A DNA stretch of 64,000 nucleotides from Pseudoips prasinana (taxonomy: Eukaryota; Arthropoda; Insecta; Lepidoptera; Nolidae), in the NCBI GenBank assembly GCA_951640165.1, contig OX621240.1, positions 3,546,713-3,610,712 of the forward strand, read 5' to 3'. The translations under genes were made by a program, and so were the position numbers. The notes below the pieces were generated by a model. It worked only from the letters and a program-made list of their open reading frames with translations. It searched no databases and was not told where the DNA came from. This document shows, piece after piece, positions 22,808-34,679 of this stretch. The first letter of the stretch is position 1. The number at the start of each line of letters is the position of its first letter.

Positions 22808-23080
22808 GCAGAGATAGACGCTCGCATCGGAATAGCGGCGACTATGTTTGGGAAGCTTAGTACGAGAGTATGGCATAATAAGTTGCTAACAATTAAAACA
22901 GAAATGATGGTCTTTCAGGTTACAATCTTAAGCATAGCTTTGTATGGAGCTGAGACATGGACGAGTATACGAAACAGGATCAATGAATAAACTCCTTTAA
23001 CATGCCCCGTAAGATCTTGGGCATTATATGGCAAGATAGAATCACTAACTAGAGAGTGCTAGAAATAACACCACATATAT
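22808..23080 (+). pseudogene. RTE-like LINE RT fragment
   Basis: The plus strand reads IDARIGIAATMFGKL, then a VTILSIALYGAETW block, and a frameshifted 'RKILGI'-like continuation. This is the segment after the RT palm in RTE/jockey-type elements. At least one stop and one frameshift are visible. Confidence 0.6.
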
Positions 23081-23142
23081 TATTATTTTAATCTGTTCTC
23101 TTAGAAATTTTGAAGCTACTTCTATGTTTTTTAAACAATGAC

Positions 23143-23472
23143 TCAACGGTACCTAGATAATGAGTTAAGGTCCTGAGTTCAAGTACCGGATTGGGCCAAA
23201 AAGTGATTATGAGATTTTTCTGTCAAGAAAATTTCTTGGTATCAGCCCAAAGTCTTACATGCCCGTGACTTGGAGAGTACCTAACGCCGTCGGTCCTGTA
23301 CTGGACCTCTTCCCAATCGTTGCTAGTCGTCCCATCGGTTCATCAGAATTATGGAATAGAAAGTGCCCCTGTGTTTGCGCAGACACATGTGCACTATAAT
23401 ATGTCCCGCGCAAATAGTTAGTCTCCCTTGAGACTAGTCGTTGTAGCCAAAATTCGCCTCGGAAGACATTAA
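23143..23472 (+). mobile_element. Family-A SINE, diverged
   Basis: Head with 'aggtcctgagttcaagtacc' (degraded B box), then 'gggccaaaaagtgattatga', the body and a tail ending 'ggaagacattaat'. Confidence 0.75.
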
Positions 23473-23540
23473 TATTTTGAACAATAATTGAAAACATTTT
23501 GCTTTTAAGTATTTATCACGTCGGTACAAAGTGAATTTAG

Positions 23541-23747
23541 ATTATCTTCTGGGTTCGAATCCCGGTAAGTGCAAATATTTGTGTGATGAGCACGAATATT
23601 TGTTACTGAGTCATGGATGTTTGCTATGTATTTAAGTATTTATCTATCTATATACGTATGTATATCGTCGCCTGGTACCCATAGTACAAGCTTTGCTTAG
23701 TTTGGGGATAGGATGATCTGTATGACATTGTTATTGTCCCCTAGATA
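23541..23747 (+). mobile_element. Family-B SINE, 5'-truncated
   Basis: Starts within the B box (gggttcgaatcccggtaagt); A-box half absent. Tail ends near 'cattgttattgtccc'. Confidence 0.82.
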
Positions 23748-23767
23748 TTATTATCTTTAAAATATAT

Positions 23768-23908
23768 GCACAGACGCCAGCACATCCAGCTACCCCAATA
23801 TGACAAATTTCTTTTAACGATTTTCAACTTTATCACATAAGCCTTAGGTTCACTTTCAATTGGGGAAATTTGACAGATTGGGCTAGCTTGATGTGCTGAT
23901 GTCTGTAC
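23768..23908. mobile_element. MITE (family of 10582), third copy
   Basis: 'gcacagacgccagcacatcc' at the left and 'gctgatgtctgtac' at the right. It lies 20 bases after a SINE. Confidence 0.8.
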
Positions 23909-24049
23909 CTATCTAGTACATATCGAAATGCATCTCGACGTAGGAGATTCGTACTTACTGCATCTAAGAAATGTCATCGACAACACCAGGTACCAGTACA
24001 GCAATGAGTCGTCTAATCTTATCTTATCTAAACTGTAATTGAGGTGCTC

Positions 24050-24538
24050 ATAGCCAGATGTTGTCACCTGCCTGATTGGCGAGGTTAAGCAAATGGACTC
24101 GCAGCCAGTCTATAGATGGGTGACCGCCAAAGTGGTTAAAGTTCTGAGCGTCGCCATGCTTCGGAAGGCACGTTTAGCTGTCGGTCCCGGTTGTAGCCAT
24201 TAGACAACAGTCGTTAAGCCATGTCAGAGATAGCATAATAGATAGACGGTCACCGTAGCCTAGTTGGTAGTGATCCTGCCTACGAAGCTGGTGGTCCTGG
24301 GTTCGAATCCCGGTAAGTGCAAATATTTGTATGATGAACACGAATATTTGTTTCGGAGTCATGGATGTTTTCTATATCTATCTATATAAGTATGTATATC
24401 GTCACCTGGTACCCATAGTACAAGCTTTGCTTAGTTTGGGGCTAGGATGATCTGTGTGACATTGTCCCCAGATATTATTAAGAGATCTAATGGGTGGCTT
24501 GAACAACTCTGACACTAGGGTAACCACTGCCCATACCA
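24050..24538 (+). mobile_element. 5S-derived SINE split by a family-B SINE
   Basis: The head has GATTGGCGAGGTTAAGCA and AGATGGGTGACCGC. Both follow the 5S rRNA pattern (its intermediate element and C-box region). The body runs to about 24247 and resumes at about 24482 with 'gggtggcttgaacaactct', ending 'actgcccatacc'. The gap is a full family-B SINE. Confidence 0.78.
24248..24470 (+). mobile_element. Family-B SINE, full copy, nested
   Basis: Intact A-box and B-box regions (cctagttggtag, GGTTCGAATCC), inserted in the 5S-derived SINE. Confidence 0.85.
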
Positions 24539-25287
24539 TTTATAGTAATTAAGTAAACTGAATTTGACAATAGTTCGTTTATAATCCTCAACTGTTGAGG
24601 ATTATTAACGAACTATGACTGTTGAGGCTCAACAAAAAGGTAGGTGTAATATTTCGTTTCTTTTTAAGGTAAAACGGGACCCTATTACTAAGACTTCGCT
24701 GTCTGTCTGTCTGTCAGGCTGTATCACATGAACCATGATAGTTAGACAGTTCAAATTTTCACAGATGATGTATTTTTACACATATTCACATATCAATCAT
24801 TTTCCTGTAAGAATTATCAATTTCGCGACAACTTAGTGCCAACTTAAAGATATCATATCAATAAGTGTTATCAAGAAGGCAAAGTGCTTGCCGAAGATAG
24901 GAAGGAATGGAGTAATATTAAAATTCAAAATATTTATTTTATTATTTTCCTCAAACATTAATATTTTTCATCGCCATGTCAGCCGAATGACGTCCACTGC
25001 TGGATAAGAGTCTCCTACAAGACGGGGGAGGTATTAATACCATATCGATAGATATAGTTTAATATTTTACACCTACTTAGGTTGCCAACACGCTTGCTAA
25101 GCGCGATAAATACGGCAAACTCCTTCAAATGTCAAAGCTGTGTGAACCTTTAAAAGCTGTTTTAAAAGCTGTGGGATGTTATATTTATTTATTATAGACA
25201 CACAAACAGTATACATACAAAACATTTAAATCTTAGCTCACGTTATAATTCAGTTCTTATACGTACACCTATTAAAGGCATGCACAC
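24539..25287. other. No gene; hairpin and repeat scraps
   Basis: Hairpin 24570-24616: 23-base arms with one mismatch and a one-base loop. 24660-24790 is a fragment of the dispersed repeat seen at 4987. About 24990-25025 is a LINE-tail scrap. The rest is AT-rich. Confidence 0.55.
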
Positions 25288-25595
25288 AGATGTTATTCAC
25301 ACACGGCCATCTGATCCCAAACTAAGCAGTGCTTGTACCATGGAAACTAGATAACTGATACATTTGACATTTTCATACACACAAATTATGATGATGAAGA
25401 CGATGATCATTCCAAGCCGATTTCGGCACCAGCTATTGGATTTCATTACGGGAGTTTAGCTGGACGGCCCGCTCATGCAATAACCAATCTTGTTTCTTCT
25501 TGCACACAATATCTGTCCTGTCTCTGAATCGAACCCACGACCTGCGGCGAGAAATCAAGTACCTACCAAATACGCTAACCTGGGGAGGCATATGT
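25288..25595 (-). mobile_element. Family-C SINE, internally rearranged
   Basis: The tail 'acacacggccatctgatccc' and the head 'tgaatcgaacccacgacctg' are normal, but 25395-25495 between them holds foreign sequence (gatgatgaagacgatgatc...). Confidence 0.62.
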
Positions 25596-25647
25596 CGAGC
25601 ACTGGACTATATTAAGTTGATGATAATGATTTATGCATTATAGTAGG

Positions 25648-26185
25648 AGAGCTGGCACGCATTTTTGGGTAGGTATTTGAGGCAAGCTGAAAACTTGTCC
25701 TATAACTCTTCAGACACACCCCAACACGTAACTGCAGACCTGGCAGGCGGGTAGCGGGTCTAAACCAAACTCTAAATGTTTGAATTTTTTTTTAACCATA
25801 TAATGTATTTGAGGCAAGCTGAAATTTTGATATGTTGTAGTTTAATGTTTATACAATACAAAAAAAAAAGACAAGTGATTCTGTCGGGTCTTTAGCACTG
25901 CCAGGCGTGTGCAAAAATATTTTGCAAAAAAAATCGAAAAAATGTATTTGAGGCAACTTGAATGTTATTTATGTATTGTATAAACATTAAACTACAACAT
26001 ATCAAAATTTCAGCTTGCCTCAAATACATTTTTTGGATAAAAAAAAATTCAAAAATTTAGGGGTTGGTTTAGACCCGCTACTCGCCAGCCAGGTCTGCAG
26101 TTCCGTGTTGGGGTTGTGTCTGAAGAGCTATAGGACAAGTTTTCAGCTTGCCTCAAATACCTACCCAAAAATGCGTGCCAGCTCT
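25648..26185. mobile_element. Foldback element with ~215-bp inverted arms
   Basis: Ends are AGAGCTGGCACGC and its complement. Arms 25648-25865 and about 25975-26185 are diverged inverted repeats around a roughly 110-base centre. The motif 'tatttgaggcaagctgaa' occurs five times: three forward (25673, 25808, 25942) and two reversed (about 26015, 26145). It is non-coding. No target duplication was found. Confidence 0.82.
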
Positions 26186-27107
26186 TGGACTATTATCTTT
26201 TGGTTGGTCCTTATATCCGAAACATCTACATTTATATCTGTATGCATATTCCTGGTGACATATAAATTACCAACTGCTATGTACCCGTTACAGTAAACTG
26301 TTACTATCCCGATTTCCGAGTTGTCTATTCTTCAGTGGAATGCGCTACCTATCGAAATCAGGATGGTGGAATATAAGTTTACATGATCGGATTGTATAGT
26401 TTAGTATTTTATAGACCAGTTTTTATACAAATAATACATATAATAATAATAATAATAATATATTTATTTCAGATAATAATTAATCCATAGTAATATAGCT
26501 CCTTTATTAATTTCTGATTGTTCTATGATATGTGCGCGTAATATCATTCTTTTTTCGTTTAATTTCAAATTGTTTATGTGAGATTATTAACATTTAAAAA
26601 AATATGGTCTAGTTCTGGTCTAAATAAATAAAAAAAAGTAAAAAAGAAAACAAATCTTTAATTTAGATAAAATGTGACAATATTTTCATTTATTACTATT
26701 ACGCCAATATTCATAGGTAGGTAAGGTATAATGTCAATATAAAATTAAAAGGTCAACACATTAAACACATCTATCAAACAATCAAATAAACATTTATTTA
26801 TAGTTAAGAAATAATATACATAAATACATAATTATAATTATTACAAAACAATCTTAGACATAATTAATTAGATTAGTTACTAGGTATTAGCCCAGTCTGT
26901 CTCACATCTAGTACTACGGACCGCCTGTCAGGTCAAGGCACTTCCGAGAACTGTGTGTAAACAACTTGAACTTATATTTATCACAGTTTTATCAATACTT
27001 GGTATTCCATGACTACAATTAAGATTCCCGTTACTTTTGTTATCAGTAATTCGAGGTCTCGCCGAGGTCAATTTAATATAATAAATATCTTTGGATAAAT
27101 AACTGAC
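26186..27107. other. AT-rich DNA, no gene seen
   Basis: Contains an (ATA)n run near 26440-26465. No coding or repeat family is recognised. Confidence 0.5.
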
Positions 27108-27585
27108 TGTCATCAGATCCCAAACTAGGCATAGTCTGTACTATGGCAACCGGACAAAAGTTAAACATCATCATCATCGTCATCATATCAGCCGAAAGAC
27201 GTCCACTGCTGGACACAGGACTCCCCCAAAGAATTGCCGGTCTTGCGATATTCGGATCCAGCAGTTTCCAGCGGCCCGCACCAGATCATCGGTCCATCTT
27301 GTAGGGGGCCTGCCCGCGCTAAGTTAAACATACTTATATCTAAATGCATACATATCCTACTAATATTATAAATGCGAATGTTTGTGAGCCTTGTTGATTG
27401 AAATGTCTTTCACGCAAAAACTAAGAACGGATTTTAATGAAATATTTGTAGTAATAGAGCTTATAAAGACTAACGCGGATGAAACCGTCGTGCTTATCAT
27501 ACAAAGATTTGTCCTGGGTGGCGATAGGACCCACGACCTAGCTTGCCAGTCAGTGACACTAACCACTAGACCGATAGGTACTTTA
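27108..27585 (-). mobile_element. SINE split by LINE-tail and Helitron scraps
   Basis: 27108-27165 is a family-C-type tail and 27508-27585 a tRNA-like head ('gcgataggacccacgaccta'). Between them, 27170-27315 is a minus-strand RTE-like LINE 3' end with a (CATCAT)n-type tail. 27356-27480 opens 'tcctactaatattataaatg', the known Lep1 Helitron 5' end, with no matching 3' end. Confidence 0.62.
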
Positions 27586-27660
27586 ACTTGACATAATTAA
27601 TTGATCTCGGCGCCCTTGTATTTTGAATTATGTACATCGTAAAATAAAGCACAAAGTACT

Positions 27661-29127
27661 TTAAAATCTTATCGAAAACGAGAACGAATCCATATATTTG
27701 CTGAGAGATTGCAGTACCTCATTATTCAACAATCTGGGAGCGTCGATAGCCCACAGATAGTCCAAATGATTAAACTCCTTATCCGGCACCAAAAACATTT
27801 CTGGTTTAGTTGGTAACTTATTATACAAATCTAAAACATCTTTTTCACTAGACAAAAGATCATTTTTAGACCAGAATAGTTTAATAGGAACCGTTACCTT
27901 GCTTAGGTCATATTCTGGGGGTGTAGGTGTTCCATATATCTTCAAGTTATAGTAAAATCCATAGTCGAAGTTTTGGAATTTACCTCCGGATAAAATCTCT
28001 TGCGAGAAATGGACAGCAGTCTTCCAAGAAGTCCCCGTACCCAGATGTGCCAAGAATACTGGCAAAAGGGTCTTGTTGAATTGTTTCTCGTTGAACCCAC
28101 AGAGGTAAAATACTATATTCTTGCAGAGGAGTGAGTCAACATTTTCTCCGTTACAAGTATTAGGAATCTTCCCGATTGCCGACGTCTTTGGTATGAATTC
28201 ATATGCTCCTTGCAACATGTCTATTGCTGCTAAATTGCTGGCAATAGGTGCTAAGGATTTGAGAGGTGATTGCATATCTGATAAGTACACTACAGGAGCT
28301 AACGCAAAACCAGCAGTGAGGATATGATTGTATTCAGGTCTTAATGTCAACATCGCAAACAGAATAGTTGTTCCCATTGAATGGCCAATATAAGTTATCT
28401 TAGAATTACTACCTTTCGTTTTCTGTATATAATCAATTATCTCTGGGACATCATACAAAGCTACATCATGCCACGAAAAGTTCCAATAAGATTTTGAATC
28501 AGTCTTGAACCAAATGTGCTCTCTGGAATACCTGTTTCCGCGTATATTGGTCATCCAAACGTCATAGCCAGCATCGGCAAGGACGTACCCGAGCCCTTTG
28601 CCGGGTCCATTCATTATCCAGTCCGCTGAACTAGCGAATAAACCGTGTTGGAGGATAATTGTCTTCGAAGGCACTTCGCTGCCGTATCTTGATCGAGGGA
28701 TCCTATGTATGTTGAGGACGTAGCCTTGAGATATAACAGTATGTGTCTCACAAACGTAGCCATGTCTTGAAATAATACCAGGAACAGAAAGAACAACATC
28801 TGGGGTATCTAACAAAGAAGCCACATCACCTCCTGGGACGTAAGACCAGGTGTCAGTAATCTTCCTTTCGCTCTCTTCGACATAGTTATTCAATTGATCG
28901 CCTATTATCTGTTTTTGCTCACCGACGTAGGTTTCAACGGAATCCTTCACTTTGAGGACATCACTGTAGCCGGACGATACGAAGCTCTTGACTTTGTGAC
29001 TTTGTTCTTCGAAGAAGTCTTTAAAAGACGGTTGTTGGTCAAAAAATGTATTGAAAGTCGGTACGGACCATTCCGCTGAAGCAGAAATTAGACCATTTAA
29101 AAGAATTAAAGGTATAAACACGTTCAT
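27661..29127 (-). CDS. Acid lipase (lipase 1/3-like), secreted
   Basis: 488-residue alpha/beta-hydrolase of the acid (lysosomal/gastric-type) lipase family, cleaving ester bonds of triglycerides or sterol esters. Residues 1-18 are a signal peptide (…LILLNGLISASA). The catalytic core starts near residue 107. It shows LQHGL at 159-163 (oxyanion region), GHSMG at 248-252 with nucleophile S250, acid D423 in SKNDLL, and H454 in FNHLDYLW. All triad residues are intact. Family members are usually near 400 residues. The extra 21-105 region is charged, Gly/Pro-poor and looks amphipathic-helical (…VKDSVETYVGEQKQIIG…), which could bind lipid surfaces; that role is inference. The whole gene is one exon. 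The start is favoured because it opens on the signal peptide and lies 22 bases below a good initiator. Confidence 0.93.
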   Translation of the reverse strand: MNVFIPLILLNGLISASAEWSVPTFNTFFDQQPSFKDFFEEQSHKVKSFVSSGYSDVLKVKDSVETYVGEQKQIIGDQLNNYVEESERKITDTWSYVPGGDVASLLDTPDVVLSVPGIISRHGYVCETHTVISQGYVLNIHRIPRSRYGSEVPSKTIILQHGLFASSADWIMNGPGKGLGYVLADAGYDVWMTNIRGNRYSREHIWFKTDSKSYWNFSWHDVALYDVPEIIDYIQKTKGSNSKITYIGHSMGTTILFAMLTLRPEYNHILTAGFALAPVVYLSDMQSPLKSLAPIASNLAAIDMLQGAYEFIPKTSAIGKIPNTCNGENVDSLLCKNIVFYLCGFNEKQFNKTLLPVFLAHLGTGTSWKTAVHFSQEILSGGKFQNFDYGFYYNLKIYGTPTPPEYDLSKVTVPIKLFWSKNDLLSSEKDVLDLYNKLPTKPEMFLVPDKEFNHLDYLWAIDAPRLLNNEVLQSLSKYMDSFSFSIRF

Positions 29128-29145
29128 GTTGCGATCGTTGGATCA

Positions 29146-29180
29146 GACTGTGTCTGAGACGGACTAGCCTTAATAATATA
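29146..29180 (-). promoter_or_regulatory. TATA box and initiator of the lipase gene
   Basis: Minus-strand TATATTATTA starts at 29180. An arthropod-type initiator ACAGTC puts its A at 29149, exactly 31 bases downstream. The predicted 5' UTR is only 22 bases. Both elements and their spacing are canonical; activity is inferred. Confidence 0.55.
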
Positions 29181-30289
29181 GTACTCCTGACAGTGTGATC
29201 GGCTGACCCCGGAGATGGGGGCACAAACGTCACCAGATAACAGTATAATATGTTGTTGTTAAAAAACTGCGAGAGTAATGTAAGTTATCTTGTGTAACAC
29301 GTTTTTAGGTTGTTTACAGAATCTAGTAATTGCGTTCTATTTTTATGACTTTCAATTGTCATGAGGATAATAAGTTCAAGCACTGAGCTATTAAAGTAAA
29401 GCTATTACTTGTTAGGAATGCGGTATAATGTTTATTATTTTATTGTAAACATGGTCGTCAGTTACTGTAACTCTGTAGTAGACGTTTGGATTACTGACTG
29501 CGTATCATTAGCGTGTTGATGATTGGAATTGCAGTGATGGTTAAGAGCAAAGAACTAGTCCCGATTACGCTGTGTAAAAATCACGTGCTTCGTTTGGGCG
29601 TATAATCATAATCATGCACGTGGCGACCATTCTTAATACGGGACTAGCCATTGGCGCGGGATATTGTAATATCCTGAAGTACACGAGTGTTATTTATTTA
29701 AATTTATTTCATAACTTCATCTGTTTGTCAGCCGTGGCTTCAAATCAATATCAGCGCAACAGCTATCTGTGGCACAATGCTAAACTGTGGTTGTTTAGAA
29801 ACTATTATATTTTATTTTTTCGTAATAAAATACCTATAATAAAATACCTATAATTTTATTACGAAATATTCTTCTTGTAGTGGTAGTGGCAATTTTCTCT
29901 ATACCTTTTGGATTGGGGAATGAGAGAGAGGGAAGTATCGAAGGTAGCGTACTTATCGAATGTACACTACATTGGATACATTACAACAACAACAAGAATA
30001 TGTATCTTGTTAATGCTGTATTGTATTTGTCTTTCGTTTTAAGTATGTGCGAAATCAGGTGCACTTTATATTGTGGTATTGTATCGCATATCTAATAAAT
30101 GTACATAAATGTAAAGTGCTTCTTCTTTGTAAGTGTGTACGTAACCATAAGTGGACTGTATCTAGTTGTTGGTGTATTACATCCAATGTCTAATAAAAGT
30201 ATATCTTCTCCTTTTTAGGTGTGTGCGCTTCGTTGCGTCGCTGCTCGTGCGCATCGATCATTCGTGCACTTTTTATCCCCTTCCTCTCA
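29181..30289. other. No gene seen
   Basis: Upstream region of the lipase gene. Short frames show no domains. A 14-base-arm hairpin sits at 29818-29866, with a small duplicated 'aaaatacctata' in its loop. Confidence 0.45.
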
Positions 30290-30525
30290 TAATTCAACGG
30301 GATCATTAGCTTACGGGACCGGTACCTAATAGGTCCCGTACAGAACCTACAAATTTGCGAGCTTTGCGAGGCACGAGGGTGTAACACCGCGAACGTCCTA
30401 ATTCGGGACTAAAGATAAGAATTTCTATTCTCGAAAAAAAATTGGTATTACTTTTTGACTTGACCTAGGATTTAAACCCAGGACCTATATACATATCTGT
30501 GCTTGAACACTCTACCGCTAGAGCA
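30290..30525 (-). mobile_element. Family-A SINE, diverged and 3'-truncated
   Basis: The head on minus shows 'agcggtagagtgttc' and GGTTTAAATCC, followed by 'aaaaagtaata' and a recognisable body. The tail is lost or rearranged near 30290-30340. Confidence 0.65.
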
Positions 30526-31227
30526 ATGAAGTAGTTGATTAAATATATAGACTTTAATAGTGAGTTCTATTGAAAACCTTATCTGTTTGCTGGCAATTAC
30601 GAGAACTATAGTATTGAGTCATAAACCGTTTGATATTATTGCTATCAAGTATTGATATTAAATACCCCGGACTCTATTATTTTAGGGGATTCCAGGAATT
30701 CTTGGATAATTTATAGTTGTCGGAATTGTGTATCATCTCAGGACAGCCAACTTTTTTAAATGCTTTTAAGCACTTTCGGATAATGATGATTACAGTAATT
30801 ATTTGCTGTACCATTTGATGAGGTAGACACCTTTACTAACTTTTACTGATCATGGTGCATGCTTCCAAATTGAAATCCTTTTTAACTAAACGTTATTAGT
30901 TATATTGTATTTGTTGTAAACATTTTTTTTTTCTTAAAAAAAAAGACAATGTCCGCATTAGTAAATATAATCCCAGTGTCGCGGGGTACTTTACAACCAT
31001 ATAATAGACGGACACAAATTACATCCAGACTCAGAACAACTATTTATGGGTCACACAAATATTTGTCCGGCGCGGGACTGGAACCCGCGACACGAAGCGA
31101 AACTGATAAATATACTTATATATTTATACGTATGGCCACGAAAGTCACTAAGTAGGCTTTTTTGACTTCTGTAGTTTTACTTTTGAATCCCCAAAAAATG
31201 TTAAGGTTAATACTTTATAGTATATAG
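30526..31227. other. AT-rich DNA with a fourth SINE-like fragment
   Basis: About 30935-31105 has 'gtcgcggggtactttacaa', then 'cacacaaatatttgtccggc' and 'gggactggaacccgcgaca', a tRNA-related head on minus. The first block also occurs at about 41965 and 57222, at the inner ends of the inverted arms there. No gene is seen. Confidence 0.45.
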
Positions 31228-32056
31228 GTACTCGCACCGGTAAGTGATCGGCGAAGTTAAGCAACCAGGTTCGCGGTCAGTCCATATAGTCAGTCATAGA
31301 TGGGTGAGTTTTCGCGTTGATATTATTATCATTTGCAATGAACCATTGCCTTCTAAGACCTTTGTACGTCCTCCAGTCATTGGCATTGTGGCCAAAAGTA
31401 GATAAAATTCCGCAAAATAACTGAGCCATTTTTCACAAGGATTTTTATTTTTATCAATTGTGGGTAGGTAATTCTCGTCGCCAATGTTGAGAACGTTACG
31501 GGAAACCAGTGAAACCCAATAATAATAATAATATCTGGGGACAATGTTACACAGATCATCCTAGCCCCAAACTAAGCAAAGCTTGTACTATGGGTACCAG
31601 GCGACGATATACATGCTTATATAGATAGATAAATACTTACATACATGAAAACATCTATGACTTAATATTCTTTGACGAATATTCGTGCTCATCACACAAT
31701 TATTTGCACTTACCGGAATTCGAACCCAGGACCACCAGATTCGTAGGCAGGAGCACTACCAACTAGGCTACGGTGACCGTCAATAACAGCTATTAGCTCA
31801 CTGTTTATTACTATTTGACACAGGTGGGGACGCAACCCGCACACACACATAGATAGGTACTCATACATACATAACACCACCCAAGTGGTTTAATTTCTGA
31901 GCATCTCCGTGCTTTGGAGGGCACGTTAAACTTTTGGTTCTGATTGTAGTCATTAGGCAACAGTCGTGAAGCCATGTCAAGGGCCTACAGGGCATCTTGA
32001 ACAACTCTGACACCAGTGTTACTACTGCCCATACGATAAGTAAGTTAGTAAGTAAG
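31228..32056 (+). mobile_element. 5S-derived SINE, probably split
   Basis: The head at 31228-31315 has GATCGGCGAAGTTAAGCA and AGATGGGTGA, a clear 5S rRNA pattern. The body resumes at about 31868 (acccaagtggttt) and ends 'actgcccatacgataagtaa'. The intervening 550 bases hold a family-B SINE and unassigned sequence. That the two parts are one element is inferred from order and strand. Confidence 0.62.
31536..31778 (-). mobile_element. Family-B SINE, full copy
   Basis: Tail 'ctggggacaatgttacacag' at the left, head 'gctacggtgacc' at the right; both promoter boxes present on minus. Confidence 0.84.
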
Positions 32057-33665
32057 TATGTTAGTCTCTGTGACGTCACGTCACATAAACTTTTGAAAGA
32101 AATCTAGAAAATACACAATAATTTTATTCTTATCAATATTTTAAAGTTATACGTTATAGGTAATAGATTAGGTACCTACCTATTACGGATGCGACACGAG
32201 CGCCGCCGTGCCCCCAGATAATCCCACAATTATAAGTAGTATTAGCAAGATAATCTGGAGGCACGGCGTACTATGAGATAATATTATCTCAATATTACAG
32301 TAACATGTAATAGTAAGGAAGTATCATTAGTTGAATTCGACATCCGTGTTCACGAGGTGTAAATCGTCTGCTCCTTTCCGCCGCGCGCCCGGAAGATACG
32401 ATTCGCCTCGTCTAGTTAGTTGTTTCCGTTAAGACTTAAGAGAACATTTTATTTATTTTCATTTCTATGTTTATTCCGTAGCAAATTATTGTTATTTCTT
32501 TTATCGAAAATTGTTAGTGAATAACACTAACAATTTTCGATATATCAGGCCTTAGCTAACTATATCTACTTAGATCGATTTTTAATATTGGGATTTTTAT
32601 TTTATAAATGCCTCCTAGTGTCAATTAGCTCCATGTATCTCGGGGACTTTATTAACATTGCAATTCACAAACACAAATTATACCCAGACTCAGATTAATA
32701 GATCACTCAAAGACTTGGCATGTGCAGGCATCCGAATATTCCGAATACGAAAACGTTAGCACGATAGCGTCTAACCTACCATGGAGGCAAATTAACTGCT
32801 TGATACATAGAATCCCAAATTCAATTAAATTTACATGGGGAATTATAAAACGATCGAATACAAAAATACTTAGCGTCTGTCTGATGTTGAGATACTGTTT
32901 TATGAATATTGATTAATAATAAAATCCAGAACGAGCTTACAAAAAGTGGGTTATAATTAATCCATTTCAGATATCAAAATTCTAGCCGTGCCACTAAATT
33001 GCTAATTGAGCGACTAGAAATACAGAGAGCGCAAATTCCATATTAGGATAGAGACGTATTTTTCGGAAGTTATTTGGGTTAGGTAAGGTTAGAACTGTGA
33101 CCTTCAAGCTAGACACTATTGTTAGTGAAGATTGGTGGAAAGTTTTCGAAAATCCCATCCCATTTTTTTTAGCTTTTTGAATTTTTCAGGAGACATACCA
33201 TTCAGGAGACATGCAATTCTAAACAAAAACAATAGCGCTTGAAGTCTGCTGCACAAGCCTCTGATCTCTCTCATTGGTCAAAGCGAAGAAATATTAGGTT
33301 GTTCAAATATTATGAAGCTTCTCATTTTGTATTTTAAGTAACTCAAATAAATATTTATTAGTTGCTGTTCTGTTGATTTCTCGTCACTCGCAGTCAGTCG
33401 TTCACTTAGTAATACCTATTATAACGTAAATTCATTATTTTTGTCACTTAAAACTTTAATTTACAGTCACTCGTTTAAATACTACCCAATTTATATTATG
33501 CTGTGACTTATGTTAATAAAATCTGTTCTTAGTTAGTTTTTTTTATTTTTCCGCAATTCAATTGTCTTTTGTTTCTGTGACCATGTGTTCAAAAGTTATT
33601 CATATATCTTAACTAAAAACGGATCGTACGGCCATATTCTAGCCAATATACAAAGTAACAAATAG
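32057..33665. other. No gene; two hairpins
   Basis: 32202-32262 is an imperfect inverted repeat (cgccgtgcccccagataatc and its near-complement, ~24-base spacer). 32502-32542 is a perfect 18-base-arm hairpin with a 5-base loop. No domains are seen. Confidence 0.5.
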
Positions 33666-34679
33666 TATCGACGGTTAAAAGGAAGTAGGGGATAAGCGAC
33701 AAAAACCAAATTGTTCAGGGGAGCAGTTTAAAGTTTGAAATTATAGAAAAACGAACATAACTTTTTTATTTAATATCGTATTGTGAAAATAGAAACAGTT
33801 CTAGAATCAAGATAAGTAAAAGCATTCATTGGCATTTTTAGTTTTTTGATTAGATGTGGTTTTATGTGATTTTATGTCGCTTATACCAAATAATCTTATT
33901 TTTCTTGTAAGGTAGTTCGGCATAAGATACCTCCATATAGAAAAAAACGACAAGGTAATACTGCATAAGCGACATGACTCTAGAATAACTTAAATGGGTA
34001 GAGAAGGATAACTGACATGAGAGTCATGTCAGTTATCCTCAGAATAATATAAATGGGTAGAAAAGAATAAGTGGCGATTTACATGATTGCGCCAATAGGT
34101 AATAGAGCATAAGAAACAGTGCTTAGTAAGAAGATAGTGAGGATGTTAGACATTAGCGACAATGCAAGTGGGATGAAGTAATGGAAATGTGGTACTTCCA
34201 CCTATCGAGTTTTGTACTCCAAGGGGCAAAAGAAAACATCCGACATGCCGCAATATCCGTGAAAGTGATAGTATGGGCTAAATGTCACAAGTAATCTACC
34301 AGAATGCCTCTTACGACTCGTAGTATTATCTTTAGTTCTAAAAAGACAATTCTAGGAACCAACCATAAATGAAAACCAACCAAATTTATTCACTATTTAT
34401 AAAAAACACAGTTTTAAATGAAAGAAAGTAGTTTTAGAGTAAGTACACTCTTAGTTATCTACTACTACATAGTTACAAAAATAAAATAGTAATATTATGA
34501 AATAAAATATTAATCAAAATAACAAATTCTTCAGTCACCAATATACTTTTTACCAAACTTACATAGTGGCTTACCGTTAGGGTAATCCCTATGATGAGTT
34601 TTTGATAAGTAAGATACCTATAATATAACTTAAAAATGTAAATTTCAGTCACAAAGTTTAAGCATCTCCTATCGCATCA

